Virus record (IMG/VR): IMGVR_UViG_3300046002_000453
Coordinates: 1-33,904 of that record
From: a virus
Strand: one strand, 5' to 3'
DNA: 33,904 bases
In this document: positions 12,513 to 21,771 of the stretch, piece after piece
Layout: the number at the start of each line of letters is the position of its first letter
How positions within the stretch are numbered: the stretch's first letter is position 1
Made by a program: the position numbers and the translations under genes
The notes under the pieces: generated by a model
The model's input: the letters and a program-made list of their open reading frames with translations, nothing else
Told to the model about the DNA's origin: nothing
Databases searched by the model: none

Positions 12513-12919
12513 TTTTTAGCCTTCATTTCCATGATCTTCTCAAGCGTGCGGCCACCAAAATACGCCGACATAACCAGCATGCCCCACTGCCCTAGCAATT
12601 CAACATAGGACGCCTGTGCGTTGTATCCAAAAGCAGACATCAGGGCAAATAAAAAGTAGGCTACAAAGATAGCCACCAAAGCCATTGGCCTGATATTTTT
12701 AGACAGCCACGAATCGGAAGACATGTCAGCGTCCCAGCGCTCAGACACGCCAGCTTGCTCTGCCTTGTACAACTCGGTGTCGTTAGCCATCTTTGCAAGC
12801 TCGCCCGACTGCGCTAGAGTTGCCAATTCAAGCTGCGCTTTGGCCTTGGCCTCTGGGTCTGGGATTAGCTTGTCGATTAGCTTACCGCCGACTTCAAGTA
12901 GTGCTGTTAGTGGAAACAT
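12509..12919 (-). CDS. Holin, GTA/3TM type
   Basis: 136 aa. A soluble charged N-terminal part (PDPEAKAKAQLELATLA) is followed by SWLSKNIRP and hydrophobic segments at about 79-98 and 106-122. This layout matches the holin family first named from gene-transfer agents (three predicted TM helices). It forms a two-gene lysis cassette with the M15 endolysin. No spanin was recognised next to it. Confidence 0.8.
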   Translation of the reverse strand: MFPLTALLEVGGKLIDKLIPDPEAKAKAQLELATLAQSGELAKMANDTELYKAEQAGVSERWDADMSSDSWLSKNIRPMALVAIFVAYFLFALMSAFGYNAQASYVELLGQWGMLVMSAYFGGRTLEKIMEMKAKK

Positions 12920-12921
12920 AA

Positions 12922-14775
12922 TTAATCCCCCAAAATGCCAGTAGCCGAGCCAACACCGGCAGCACCAGTTAACAATCCGGTTTTAGGTCTTTGCGCCCTG
13001 CGATTTAATTCTTGCAAGATTGCGGTCTGCTCGATTGGGTCAACAGTAAACAAGCGTTTTTGCAAGGCTTCAGATGTTTCGCTGCTAATGCCTTTTGCCC
13101 TTGATAGCAAGGCTGTGCCGCCTGCCCTCAACATGCTCAACGGGTCACCAGTTGCAGTTGCTTGAGCCATTGAACCCAAAAGGTTAGACTCATCACGCAC
13201 TGCACGATTTTCGTCGGTGCGAGAGCCGCCAAGAACTCGTTGCTTGGTGCTGCTTTGCTCGCTTAAACTTTTTACATATTGAGAAAATTCAGTGTAAGAA
13301 GCCTGATCTGGGAAGGCGTTTCTAAGCAACAGCTTTTGATTGTCAGACTTAAAGATTTGTTTGCTAAAGTCGCCGCCTTTGAAGTTACCAAGTCGGTTGT
13401 TAACGTTGGCCATCACGCCAAGACGAAACGCCTCTTTCTCGTCAGAGTTAAGTTTCTTGATCTTGGATGCGGCTTCTGCTGGGTCAAGTTTTTGATAGTC
13501 CTCGCCCATCTTAAAAGCGTTCTTAATGCGTTCAGCATCTGCAAACTCTGCATTGGCTTTTTTGTATTCAGGGTTAAGTGACTTGATGAGATCATTGAAC
13601 TCATTTTTAACCTTGACCACATCACCGCCATAGCCTGTCATTTTTTTAGTAAGCGGGTCGGTTTCAGCATCAACAATACGATCAAGACCTATTTTGATCT
13701 GGTGCAAGATGTTAGTCGGAACTGATTGAGCGTTGCGAATTGCACTAAGATCAGGCAAAGTTTGACCAAAAACGCCAGCCCGTTTGACAGCTTCTTGGTA
13801 GGCTTTTTGAAACACAGGTCTGTCAACATACTGACGAAACGGCGCAGCACTAATAGCCTTGCTGTAAGCGTCTGGATATGACTGGCTTGCAAGCCGTGCT
13901 TGATTTGCGGTCAATGCCTCAAGATACTCAAAACCATTGACGTTTTTAGCCAGCCCCGCTTTTTCAACCAACCCCTTCACAATGTCATTGGGTTGGTCAA
14001 TAAGACGATTTTCAAGAAAATCTTGAGTCGAACCCTTGGCTTTTGATTGCACCACATACGCGCTATAGGCCAAGTCTTGCAGACTTTTGCCCAAGTCGGC
14101 AATCACTGGGTTAGGAACACCAATACGGCGCAACTCATCCAGTGCTTGCTGTGCTTCTGTTGGCGTGAGATTGTCTTTCTTGAGGTAGCTTGCCAGCATC
14201 TTGGATGTGGCAGTTTGTTGATCCCCAATACCAGCCGAGTTCAAGACATTCTTAATTAGCGTTCCAGCTTTATCCACAACAATGGGAACAGACCCACCCA
14301 GCAAGCCGCCAAAGACGCCGCCAACCGCAGCCGCTGTACCCTCATCTTTTTCGGCAAAACCATAACCAGAAGCTGCACCAGTTGCAGTACCTACTCCAGT
14401 GGCACGAGCCGCTTGTCCGGTCAGCGTTGTGCCAGTGACCAAGGCTTGTGCTTCAGGCGCTAGTCTTGCCACCTGTTTAGCTGCCCCAAATGGAACAAGC
14501 AAACTACCGCCAATTTCTAAACCAGTTTTTACAATCGGCATGTCTTGGCCGAATTGCTTTTGCTGCTCACGCAACTGATTGCGCTGGCGCTCGTACTCAG
14601 GGCCACTAATTGAGCCTGTGCGAAGTGCTGCCTCTAACTCATCAAGCAAGCCAAATGTCACGCCTTGACCTACGGCGCGTGCGCTTTCGGCCACGCCAGA
14701 GTAAGGCACGCCAGGGCCAAGGACAGAGGTGAATGCCTGTGGCTGGTCAGCTAGTGGTGCGTCTTTGTAGGACAT
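12922..14775 (-). CDS. Internal virion / DNA-ejection protein (617 aa)
   Basis: 617 aa. Gly/Ala-rich hydrophobic stretches between about 85 and 185, including GGVFGGLLGGSVPIVV, suggest membrane insertion. Long charged helices follow. No lytic transglycosylase motif is seen. Its size, repeats of small residues and position as the last structural gene before lysis match podovirus pilot proteins that leave the head before the DNA. Assignment is by composition and position only. It overlaps the next ejection gene by one base (TAATG). Confidence 0.65.
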   Translation of the reverse strand: MSYKDAPLADQPQAFTSVLGPGVPYSGVAESARAVGQGVTFGLLDELEAALRTGSISGPEYERQRNQLREQQKQFGQDMPIVKTGLEIGGSLLVPFGAAKQVARLAPEAQALVTGTTLTGQAARATGVGTATGAASGYGFAEKDEGTAAAVGGVFGGLLGGSVPIVVDKAGTLIKNVLNSAGIGDQQTATSKMLASYLKKDNLTPTEAQQALDELRRIGVPNPVIADLGKSLQDLAYSAYVVQSKAKGSTQDFLENRLIDQPNDIVKGLVEKAGLAKNVNGFEYLEALTANQARLASQSYPDAYSKAISAAPFRQYVDRPVFQKAYQEAVKRAGVFGQTLPDLSAIRNAQSVPTNILHQIKIGLDRIVDAETDPLTKKMTGYGGDVVKVKNEFNDLIKSLNPEYKKANAEFADAERIKNAFKMGEDYQKLDPAEAASKIKKLNSDEKEAFRLGVMANVNNRLGNFKGGDFSKQIFKSDNQKLLLRNAFPDQASYTEFSQYVKSLSEQSSTKQRVLGGSRTDENRAVRDESNLLGSMAQATATGDPLSMLRAGGTALLSRAKGISSETSEALQKRLFTVDPIEQTAILQELNRRAQRPKTGLLTGAAGVGSATGILGD

Positions 14776-16292
14776 TATGGTTTTCTCCTTCTTACGCCAT
14801 CTGGATCAACAAAAACTGTGCCACTTGGGAATTTAGGATTTTTCAAAAAGCTGTTGTATTCGGCTGGCGTAATAATTTGCACATCAAACTGAGGAATAAC
14901 AATTGGTTGAGGCGCTGAAGGAAACCCTGCATTAGCTCGGCGCTTATCCACTGAACTTGATGCGTTCTCTACACGGCGCGTGTTGATCTCAATCAATCTT
15001 TTCATCGCAGAAGCAGCAGCCTCTTTTGATTCTGAGCTTTTAAGTGCTTTCGCTTCGCGCACAGCATCACCTTCAGTTTGTGTTCCCTTGTTCAATCGCA
15101 AACTCTCATTCACTAAGTTTTCTACAAACCTGTCGTATTCTTCACGCGCCACCACATCTGGCGCACCTGATCCGACAAGCTGACGCGCTCGAATGCTGGC
15201 TAAATCTTTTACGCCAAACTTAATATCACCCGACTTGATTCTGTTGATGTATCCATACGCATCTGTAGCGATGTTAGTGGCCGCACTTGCAGCGGAGTAA
15301 TCTGCTTCTTCTTCTTTTGCAAGATAGGATGGCAATGGTTTGTTTTTAGCTGCTTCCGCTTTGCGTGCGGCTTCTGCCGTTTTCATGTCTTGCTGGAACG
15401 CCAAATTCTGTGCTGCCAAGTTTTGATTGCCTTGTTGAATCAAAAGAGCTTGGCGAGAGTTCTCAAGCCCTTGTGAACGCAAACCAGCCAGTATTTCTTG
15501 ATTAGATTTAATCTGATCTTGGTTCTGCTGGAATTGCTGCGCTCTTTGAGTCATTTCAGCCAACTCTTTAACCCTTACATCAACTTTTTCAGGGTCAAGA
15601 ACACCATCCGCAAACGACTTGGAAAGTTGCTTGGCATAAGTCTGCACATTTTTTGGGATGGTTTCATCCAAAGTAAAAGCGGCAAATGGATCAACTTCTG
15701 TTGTTCCTGTTGCACCAAGTTTGCGAAGGTCGGGTAAGATTTTTGCCTGTGCGCTAATTGCCGCCATGCCTTGCGGGAATGTTTTAAGTTGGTCAACAAC
15801 CTGTTGGTTAAGCGTCCCATCAGGATTGCGAATCTGGCCTACCAGATTATTAGCCAGTTGCTCCAGTCCCTTGGCTTGCATACCTTGACCACGTTGGGTC
15901 AGGTAATCTTCAGTCTTGAGAGTGTTAAGTTGTCGCTCTTGCGCCAGTTGCCCAGCCTTATCCTTTTCCATTGTCAGCATCATTGCGCCCTGACCATCAC
16001 CAGATTGGCGCAGCATCTGAATGCCACGGTCAAAAGTAGATAGGTCATTGGGGTCAAGCTGACCCGCTATCTGCTGGCGCATTGTGATGCGCTGCAACTC
16101 AGGGTCTTGCCCACCCAGAGCGCCGCCGATAGCACCAGCCAATCCAGAAGCACCGCGCCCAATGGCGTAGTTGGCTTGCTGGAACGGGTCGAGCCTAGCG
16201 TACTGCAACGCTTGCGCGTCCATACGGTCTTGCTGCGCTCGCTGGTAAGACTCCGGCGTTATGCCGAAAAGGGATTGAACGATTTCTGCCAT
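14775..16292 (-). CDS. Internal virion / ejection protein, coiled-coil (505 aa)
   Basis: 505 aa. A Gly/Ala-rich N-terminal segment (ASGLAGAIGGALGG) is followed by long Gln/Glu/Lys helices (QNQDQIKSNQEILAG and following), typical of ejection proteins. Near the C-terminus is a globular part rich in Pro and Ile (PQPIVIPQFDVQIITP). No enzyme motif is visible. It sits in a run of three large genes between the tail fibre/cupin and the lysis cassette, the place of ejection genes in podoviruses. Confidence 0.65.
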   Translation of the reverse strand: MAEIVQSLFGITPESYQRAQQDRMDAQALQYARLDPFQQANYAIGRGASGLAGAIGGALGGQDPELQRITMRQQIAGQLDPNDLSTFDRGIQMLRQSGDGQGAMMLTMEKDKAGQLAQERQLNTLKTEDYLTQRGQGMQAKGLEQLANNLVGQIRNPDGTLNQQVVDQLKTFPQGMAAISAQAKILPDLRKLGATGTTEVDPFAAFTLDETIPKNVQTYAKQLSKSFADGVLDPEKVDVRVKELAEMTQRAQQFQQNQDQIKSNQEILAGLRSQGLENSRQALLIQQGNQNLAAQNLAFQQDMKTAEAARKAEAAKNKPLPSYLAKEEEADYSAASAATNIATDAYGYINRIKSGDIKFGVKDLASIRARQLVGSGAPDVVAREEYDRFVENLVNESLRLNKGTQTEGDAVREAKALKSSESKEAAASAMKRLIEINTRRVENASSSVDKRRANAGFPSAPQPIVIPQFDVQIITPAEYNSFLKNPKFPSGTVFVDPDGVRRRKP

Positions 16293-16302
16293 GATTTACC
16301 CC

Positions 16303-17346
16303 TTAAGTCCAATAACCTGGGTTTGAATATTCACCCGTTGCGTTTGGGTTACCAGCAGGATAAGCGGCAATATCAGCAGCAACGTTTGATCCCCCAAATA
16401 GGTTACTCACGCCTCGGCCAAACGCCGGATTTTGACCGGCTTGAGTCAGCGCAGTAGCAAACGGGTTGTAGGCATTGGCCGCAAAGTTAGACCCTGCCGC
16501 AGCTATACCACCAGAGTACAAAGACTGCGCCCCACTTGGGTTGGCTACTTTAGCGCCTATCCCTGATCCAATATCCAAAGACTGCTGACCCAAAGCCTCA
16601 AGCTGCTTCATCTGCGCCAGATAAGCCTCGTATGGGCCAAGTGCCGCTGCCTGGCCTTGATAGCCTTGCGTGAGCAAGTTGCCACCAGTGCCTAACAGAC
16701 CAGCACCAAACCGCGCCTGATCCATACCGCCTTGCGTGGCCTGAGTAGCTAGTAGTGCATCTTGTTGGGCAATGGCGTTGTAATAGGCTTCTAGCTCTGG
16801 GCTAGCTGCACCCAGACCCGCTGCGCCGCTAGGACGAGCACCTGTAGCCCCAACAGACAGACCGCCACGGCCAGTTTGGAACAAGCGGTTTTGCAGTTGC
16901 GCCATCTCACGCTCACGGCTAGGGGCTAGCAAGTTCTGTTGTCCGGCCATGTACTTTGCCGCTGCTTGCTCTGGTGATTCAGCAAGGTACTGCTGACCCA
17001 AGCCAAACAGACCCTGAGCGCCTTGCTGCAAGGGGGCAAACTGCTGCTGTGCCATTTCAGCTTGAGACAGACCGCCGCCAGTCAAACCCATCAAACGGTC
17101 TTGATAGGCTCTAAGTTCTGGCGACACTTCGTAACCAGCCCCGATAACCCGACCATTTGCATCAGTCTGAAACTGCGACTGACCAAAGCGGGTTGTGATG
17201 CCTACTGGCCTAAAACGCGCTTCGTCAGCCGCAATTTGCGCGGCTTTAAGTTGCGCGTTGGCTTGTGTTTTGGCTGCGCTTTTAGCGGCATTACCTTGAA
17301 TCAAGCCGCCAAGTAAACTAGCCCCCGCCGTGATAAATGCTGGCAT
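16303..17346 (-). CDS. Internal virion / ejection protein (347 aa)
   Basis: 347 aa beginning MPAFITAGASLLGGLIQG, an N-terminal amphipathic or hydrophobic helix often seen in ejection proteins, then an Ala/Gln-rich helix (AAKTQANAQLKAAQIA) and a long Gly/Ala/Gln-rich body. The ATG at 17346 was chosen over the TTG at 17358 because GGAG lies 6 nt upstream and the start follows the cupin stop. It is the first of three presumed ejection genes. Function is inferred from order and composition. Confidence 0.7.
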   Translation of the reverse strand: MPAFITAGASLLGGLIQGNAAKSAAKTQANAQLKAAQIAADEARFRPVGITTRFGQSQFQTDANGRVIGAGYEVSPELRAYQDRLMGLTGGGLSQAEMAQQQFAPLQQGAQGLFGLGQQYLAESPEQAAAKYMAGQQNLLAPSREREMAQLQNRLFQTGRGGLSVGATGARPSGAAGLGAASPELEAYYNAIAQQDALLATQATQGGMDQARFGAGLLGTGGNLLTQGYQGQAAALGPYEAYLAQMKQLEALGQQSLDIGSGIGAKVANPSGAQSLYSGGIAAAGSNFAANAYNPFATALTQAGQNPAFGRGVSNLFGGSNVAADIAAYPAGNPNATGEYSNPGYWT

Positions 17347-17347
17347 A

Positions 17348-17641
17348 TCAAACTCCAATCAAAATTTCGTCCACTTTCGACGGGTCTTTCTCGTCAGTGG
17401 CGTGAATACAAAACCAAACGCAATCCGTGATCGCCTTGACGCCGTGCGTCATCCCAGCCTTAATTTCAATGCAAGCTGGCGCGTCAACAATGTCAATCTC
17501 TGTGCCTCGCAAAACCGCAACCTTGCCCTTGGCAAGAATCGACAGATGGCTAAAGTCATGCGTGTGCTTCAGGATGGCTGTGCCAGCCGCAAATGCGGTT
17601 TCTTTGGCGTACAGCCCATCGCTAAAGTGGTGGGAAATCAT
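17348..17641 (-). CDS. Single-domain cupin protein (97 aa)
   Basis: 97 aa. Cupin motif 1 is seen as KHTHDFSHLSILAKG with H26, H28 and H32 (His where Glu is usual), and motif 2 as KAGMTHGV with H66. The two halves form a small beta-barrel with a likely metal site. Cupins bind sugars or small acids or act as isomerases, oxygenases or structural caps. No substrate can be named. It lies between a tail fibre and the ejection genes, so a virion or glycan-related role is possible. Confidence 0.8.
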   Translation of the reverse strand: MISHHFSDGLYAKETAFAAGTAILKHTHDFSHLSILAKGKVAVLRGTEIDIVDAPACIEIKAGMTHGVKAITDCVWFCIHATDEKDPSKVDEILIGV

Positions 17642-17647
17642 GTTTAT

Positions 17648-18511
17648 TTAACGGAACACTGCAATGGCAATTGCAAATGAATCTTGCGCTGATCCAGCAG
17701 ACGCGGCAGAGACCCTAATCCGAAGAGACCCAGCAGCGTATGCGTCAGAATAAGTTGCAGAGTTATACGGCATCACAAAGTAACCGTCCGAAGATACAGT
17801 AGGTCTCATTGCAGTCCCGCTAAAAGTATAATTTTCATCGGGCAATGCGGTTGTAAATGTAATTGTGTAATCGCCGGTTGCATTCTTAAAAACACTGGCT
17901 ACGTTTGCACTAGCTCGAATTGTTTGGTTGGTTCCTATTGTGCCTGTACCGTTAAAGTTCACCCAAGCCCGTGCAGAGTAACTTGGCGCAGAGCCAGAAG
18001 CAGTGGTCAGCTTTGTTGCTGTGGCTGCATTGCCTGTAATATCAATGCCCCATGTACCTGACGCCCCTGTTCCGGTTTTGGTAGGTGCATCGTCTGCAAT
18101 CTGATCGACGACAAAGGCGGTCGTAGCCACTTGCGTGGTGTTGGTATTTAGCGCCGCTGTAGGCGCTATGGGTGTGCCGGTCAGCGTTGGGCTAGTCAAC
18201 GACTTGTTTGTGAGCGTAGCAGTTGCCGTACGCTCGGCGGTGATGGCCGCTGAATCTGCCGCTTGCACAAACGCAGTTGTAGCCAAAGCAGTAGTGGTGT
18301 CGCCTGCGGTTTGCGTTACCCCAGTCGTGCCTGTAGGCAGCGCTGGCGTACCCGTAAAAGTAGGGCTAGCCAAGTCAGCCTTGGTTGCAATGGCCACCGA
18401 AATGTTGACAAACTCGGTGTTAATCTCCGTACCTTTGACGATCTTTAGCGGGTCGCCAGAAGTCAGCGCGTCTTTGGTGGCGAAGTTTGTGCTTTGTGTG
18501 TAATTACTCAT
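17648..18511 (-). CDS. Tail fibre / receptor-binding protein
   Basis: 287 aa with tail-fibre repeats of the type SPTFTGTP and SPTLTGTP, TLTNKSL, TTAFV twice, and GNAATATKL. The C-terminal 110 residues form a beta-rich domain ending in SFAIAIAVFR that probably binds the host surface. The N-terminus would attach to the tail. The gene overlaps the nozzle gene by 4 nt. It is shorter than most P22/T7-type fibres, and a second, longer fibre is encoded at 26950-28749. Confidence 0.8.
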   Translation of the reverse strand: MSNYTQSTNFATKDALTSGDPLKIVKGTEINTEFVNISVAIATKADLASPTFTGTPALPTGTTGVTQTAGDTTTALATTAFVQAADSAAITAERTATATLTNKSLTSPTLTGTPIAPTAALNTNTTQVATTAFVVDQIADDAPTKTGTGASGTWGIDITGNAATATKLTTASGSAPSYSARAWVNFNGTGTIGTNQTIRASANVASVFKNATGDYTITFTTALPDENYTFSGTAMRPTVSSDGYFVMPYNSATYSDAYAAGSLRIRVSAASAGSAQDSFAIAIAVFR

Positions 18512-20067
18512 ACTGTCTTCCCGTCTTTTGATTGGATTTCAATCCGCTGAATTGACAGCGCCGAACCATTGATATTTGTCTCGTAGCCTGTTTGCACGAT
18601 TTTACCGCTTCCGCTTGCTGACACGCTCAAAGTTTGCAAAGCAACACCGTTAGCGTATTGGGCAATAACCGTGGCATTTGCGCCGTACTCAGCAATTCCG
18701 TACTCAGAAACCGCTTGAGTTGGAATTTGTACATTGTTTGCAAGATAGTTGGTGCTGAAGTCAAAGCCCCACTTAATTGTTACAAACTGGTTTGTGCCGC
18801 CGATCACAACCACTTTCAGTCGCTTTAGCAGCGAGGTAACATTGGCATTGCCTAGATCAGCGTGGTTGGTATAGTAAAGCAACCGATATGCCGAAGTGTC
18901 ATCTTGTGAGCCAGTGTACTTCGCGATATAGCTTGTCTTACCCAGCAGTAGATCACCATTGCGCCTTGAAAGCAACGCTGTTGGCTCGATTGAGTCCCAA
19001 GTGGTGACCCTGAACGATCCATCTTGCAATTGTCCACGGGTGTCAAAACAAAATACCTCTTTGACAAAAGGCAGGGTTATCAAGTAAAACGCCTCTGTTT
19101 CAGAGTAAACCGACTTGATGTTTGCCAGTGTCTCGCCAGCAATAATGCTCATGAAGTCACTTCGCACGTTCTTAGACAGATCGCCAATCGGCACTGACTT
19201 CTCAATCACAGTCCGCGCAAATGATCTCACGCCGGAATTAGACAAAAACAAAACATCCTTGCCAGTGCTTTGGATAGAGTCTCTGGCAATGCAGCCAATA
19301 CCCGCCACAGTGTCTGCCAGTGTGATTGTTGCGGGTGTAGTTGCACCCGAATAAACCAGAATCTGGCGCTGACCAAAGATGATCAGGAAGTTGTTGTGCG
19401 CTGCCAAGCCAGTAATGTTGTCCGCGCCATTAGGCCAAACTAGGTTGACATTCAACGAACCCGCAGTACCCGTTGACCAAACATGACCAGCAAGCAGATC
19501 AGAGAAAAAGACCGTGGTGTTGTCGGTTGCCGTATCTGCTACCCACAAGCGGCCATAGGCGCTGATGGCGATGTTGCCCGAAGGTACAGTGCCAACGTAG
19601 CCAGTTTTCTCACTAACGCGCCTGAAGGTCGTTGTGCTGACAGCAGGGTCAAAGATCAGCGGGTCATGGCCCGTCTGAAAGAAGTAAGTGATGCCGTTTA
19701 GTGAGGCGCAAGACCAGTTATCGGCCGTGATGGTGGGTGCTGTGCCGCCGCCACCATAAGTCAATTCGACCACGGCATTGCTGCTGTCTAGCTTAAAGAG
19801 TTTATTGTTGCCAGCAAAGAGGATTGTCAGAGTACCGTCAGTCTGCACCAGTTCGTGGATTACAGCAGGAGCATTTGCGCCCAAAGCACCAGCAGACGAG
19901 TTAACCCGCGCCCATCCTTTGCGTGAGCCGATACGCCCGTACTGGTCAATCACGCAATTTGTAGCAACCAAGGCAAAGCCAGCCGCCAAGTCCAAAGGCG
20001 AGTCTTGCGTGTTCAGGCCAAAGAATCCTGGCGCTGAAATGCTGGCAGTCTGGAGTGCTTGGCTCAT
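18508..20067 (-). CDS. Tail nozzle / stabilisation protein (P22 gp10-like)
   Basis: 519 aa, all beta in appearance. The N-terminus (PGFFGLNTQDSPLDL ... TNCVIDQYGRIGSRKGW) is the usual start of podovirus tail needle-base or nozzle proteins, followed by propeller-like repeats (LFAGNNKLFKL, ITYFFQTGHDPLIF, GDLLLGKTSYIAKY). It would form the lower part of the short tail after the adaptor. Length is near P22 gp10 (472 aa) and well below T7 gp12. Confidence 0.78.
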   Translation of the reverse strand: MSQALQTASISAPGFFGLNTQDSPLDLAAGFALVATNCVIDQYGRIGSRKGWARVNSSAGALGANAPAVIHELVQTDGTLTILFAGNNKLFKLDSSNAVVELTYGGGGTAPTITADNWSCASLNGITYFFQTGHDPLIFDPAVSTTTFRRVSEKTGYVGTVPSGNIAISAYGRLWVADTATDNTTVFFSDLLAGHVWSTGTAGSLNVNLVWPNGADNITGLAAHNNFLIIFGQRQILVYSGATTPATITLADTVAGIGCIARDSIQSTGKDVLFLSNSGVRSFARTVIEKSVPIGDLSKNVRSDFMSIIAGETLANIKSVYSETEAFYLITLPFVKEVFCFDTRGQLQDGSFRVTTWDSIEPTALLSRRNGDLLLGKTSYIAKYTGSQDDTSAYRLLYYTNHADLGNANVTSLLKRLKVVVIGGTNQFVTIKWGFDFSTNYLANNVQIPTQAVSEYGIAEYGANATVIAQYANGVALQTLSVSASGSGKIVQTGYETNINGSALSIQRIEIQSKDGKTV

Positions 20068-20711
20068 ACCGCTAAAAACTCTTGGTTCTCTGGATAGCGA
20101 GTGCCTTCCAGTGCAATTTGGTCAGCCAACATGCCCCGATAAAGCTGATACGCTTCGGAGGAACTCAGACCGCCATCCTCGCCACGCTCCACCAGCGCGC
20201 GGGCGTAGGCGTTTTGCACCACCAGAGAGTCAGGGACAAGCACAGATGTGCTATCAGATGCCAATGTAGCTTGGGGCACTGTCAACGAAAACGGGATGTT
20301 GAAGACCCCATCAGGTCGCGGATACAGCACCACCTTCGTGTCGCCACTGCCGTCCACACCATCAAAAGCGTAATACTGAGGAATCCCGTTTGTCGTTGGA
20401 ACAAGGTTTTGATAACGGTTCATCTCCACAAAACTGATGTTTTGCAGACCGATGTTTGATGTGGTGTTGATTGCATCTTGCACTTGGAACTTCTGACCAG
20501 CACCCGTCATGGAATATACGTAGGTCGCGGCCACCGTGGTAATGGTGACTGTCTGACCCAGCACGTTCCAGCTAAAGGCATCCTCAATCTGGCGCTTGGC
20601 ATCGTTGACAAACAAGCCGATCAGAGTTGAATAGCTTGTCTCATTGTTTGTCGAAACTTGCGTTTCGCGCAAGCGGATCAGAACATTGTTTATCAGTTGT
20701 AGGTAGGTCAT
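20064..20711 (-). CDS. Head-to-tail adaptor (T7 gp11 / P22 gp4-like)
   Basis: 215 aa with an N-terminal helix bundle (MTYLQLINNVLIRLRE ... VNDAKRQIEDAFSW), a beta middle and a C-terminal helix (SSEAYQLYRGMLADQ). Size and fold order match tail tubular protein A / adaptor proteins that bind below the portal. It overlaps the nozzle gene downstream and the 111-aa protein upstream by 4 nt each. Confidence 0.78.
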   Translation of the reverse strand: MTYLQLINNVLIRLRETQVSTNNETSYSTLIGLFVNDAKRQIEDAFSWNVLGQTVTITTVAATYVYSMTGAGQKFQVQDAINTTSNIGLQNISFVEMNRYQNLVPTTNGIPQYYAFDGVDGSGDTKVVLYPRPDGVFNIPFSLTVPQATLASDSTSVLVPDSLVVQNAYARALVERGEDGGLSSSEAYQLYRGMLADQIALEGTRYPENQEFLAV

Positions 20712-21043
20712 ATTCTTTGCGCTCCTTCAACCTCAAAGGTTGCTATAAAACTGAATGTACTCGCCGCTTGCGTAGTAATTTGAATCTTGTCGCCTTCTTC
20801 TAAAACAATGTAAGCAGCGCCATCAAACTGAAGGTACTCCTTTGAAGTAAAGTCGTAAGCAGTAAGAATGTCATAAGTAGTCGCAGTGCTTGCGTCATAC
20901 CAAGCCACGGTGATGTGCTTTGTTGATCCACCAGTGTTGTGGATGTACATCACCGTAAATTTGGCGTAATAGCCCGTTGGCACTGTGTAGACAGTGGTTA
21001 AAACCGCAGCAGCAGGGTTAACTCCAACGGATGATGGTCTCAT
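20708..21043 (-). CDS. Small beta-rich virion protein (111 aa)
   Basis: 111 aa, beta-strand pattern throughout (AVLTTVYTVPTGYYAKFTV ... FSFIATFEVEG). GAGGA lies 4 nt before the ATG. It resembles small trimeric or head-surface/tail-associated proteins by composition, but no family was recognised. Its place beside the adaptor supports a structural role. Confidence 0.65.
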   Translation of the reverse strand: MRPSSVGVNPAAAVLTTVYTVPTGYYAKFTVMYIHNTGGSTKHITVAWYDASTATTYDILTAYDFTSKEYLQFDGAAYIVLEEGDKIQITTQAASTFSFIATFEVEGAQRI

Positions 21044-21330
21044 TTGTTCCTCTTAGAAATAGCTTTGGCTTTAGCCTTTGCGTCTTCCTTGGACGTTGCG
21101 CCCCAAGCTCTAAGAGAAAGTAAAAGTCGGGTAGGCTTTCCATCTTTCATCTCAGCGCCAGGCATATTGCCCATTCGTGCTAAAAAGGATGCCCTGCGAG
21201 GGTTGTCTCCCGACTTCACTGGGGCTTTGAGATTGCCACCAGTCTCAGCATTATAAGACGAACGACCCTTTGCGTTCAAGCCCCCCGTCTTGGCTTGGCC
21301 TTCTTTTCGTTGCCAAGCTGGCGTTTTCAT
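21040..21330 (-). CDS. Basic phage protein, DUF6321-like (96 aa)
   Basis: 96 aa, strongly basic, with WQRKEGQAKTGGLNAKGR and GDNPRRASFLARMGNM, the pattern I recall for DUF6321 proteins of marine and freshwater phages (from memory, not searched). It ends in a Lys-rich helix (DAKAKAKAISKRNK). The function is unknown. It is the largest of four consecutive tiny basic genes and overlaps its neighbours by ATGA. Confidence 0.75.
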   Translation of the reverse strand: MKTPAWQRKEGQAKTGGLNAKGRSSYNAETGGNLKAPVKSGDNPRRASFLARMGNMPGAEMKDGKPTRLLLSLRAWGATSKEDAKAKAKAISKRNK

Positions 21331-21476
21331 TTCTTTGCCTTCTTGGGTGGCGTATGCGTAAGGTTGCGGCTTTTTGCAGTGTGCTTCACACCCGTCATCA
21401 AAACGCCGCCTTCTTTGTGAATCGGCCCTTTGTAGACTTTGCCGTCAGGCAAATAGTGTGCGGCAGCTTTGCTCAT
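21327..21476 (-). CDS. Tiny basic protein (49 aa)
   Basis: 49 aa, starting MSKAAAHYLPDGKVYKGP and ending in PPKKAKK. A short domain with G-K-V-Y-K-G and G-V-K-H-T is shared, from memory, with small proteins of other phages. The ATGA overlaps at both ends and the matching strand and composition support it as real. Nucleic-acid or capsid-interior binding is possible but not shown. Confidence 0.7.
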   Translation of the reverse strand: MSKAAAHYLPDGKVYKGPIHKEGGVLMTGVKHTAKSRNLTHTPPKKAKK

Positions 21477-21625
21477 TTCTTAGGCTTCTTAGCTGTCTTA
21501 GCCGCCTTTTTAAAGTCGGCAGCGGTAGGCGCAGCCTTAGAGCCAACCTTGTTCATCTTCTCGCCAGAGCCAGCCTTAATTCGCGCCTGCTTTGCGTTGA
21601 TATTGGCATAGAGTCCTGGTTTCAT
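21473..21625 (-). CDS. Tiny lysine-rich protein (50 aa)
   Basis: 50 aa with 13 Lys and 1 Arg but only two acidic residues. It starts MKPGLYANINAKQARIKAG and ends KTAKKPKK. The GLYANIN...K-rich pattern is familiar from small phage proteins without known function. It lies in the ATGA-linked chain of basic genes. DNA binding is an inference from charge. Confidence 0.7.
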   Translation of the reverse strand: MKPGLYANINAKQARIKAGSGEKMNKVGSKAAPTAADFKKAAKTAKKPKK

Positions 21626-21771
21626 TTCTTTTTCACCTTGGCTTGTGACAGCGCAATAGCCACTGCCTGTTTGGGGTTTTTGACCACAGGGCCACCCTTG
21701 CCAAAGTGCAAGCTACCAGCCTTGTACTCACGCATGACCTTGCTGATCTTCTTTTCGGTTTTGGTTTTCAT
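21622..21771 (-). CDS. DUF6496-like tiny basic protein (49 aa)
   Basis: 49 aa. The core KVMREYKAGSLHFGKGG, followed by KNPKQAVAIALSQAK, matches the DUF6496 pattern (a short basic segment, then a KQA-x-AIA-S helix) as I remember it from many phage and bacterial proteins. Function unknown. ATGA overlaps join it to the genes on both sides. Confidence 0.78.
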   Translation of the reverse strand: MKTKTEKKISKVMREYKAGSLHFGKGGPVVKNPKQAVAIALSQAKVKKK

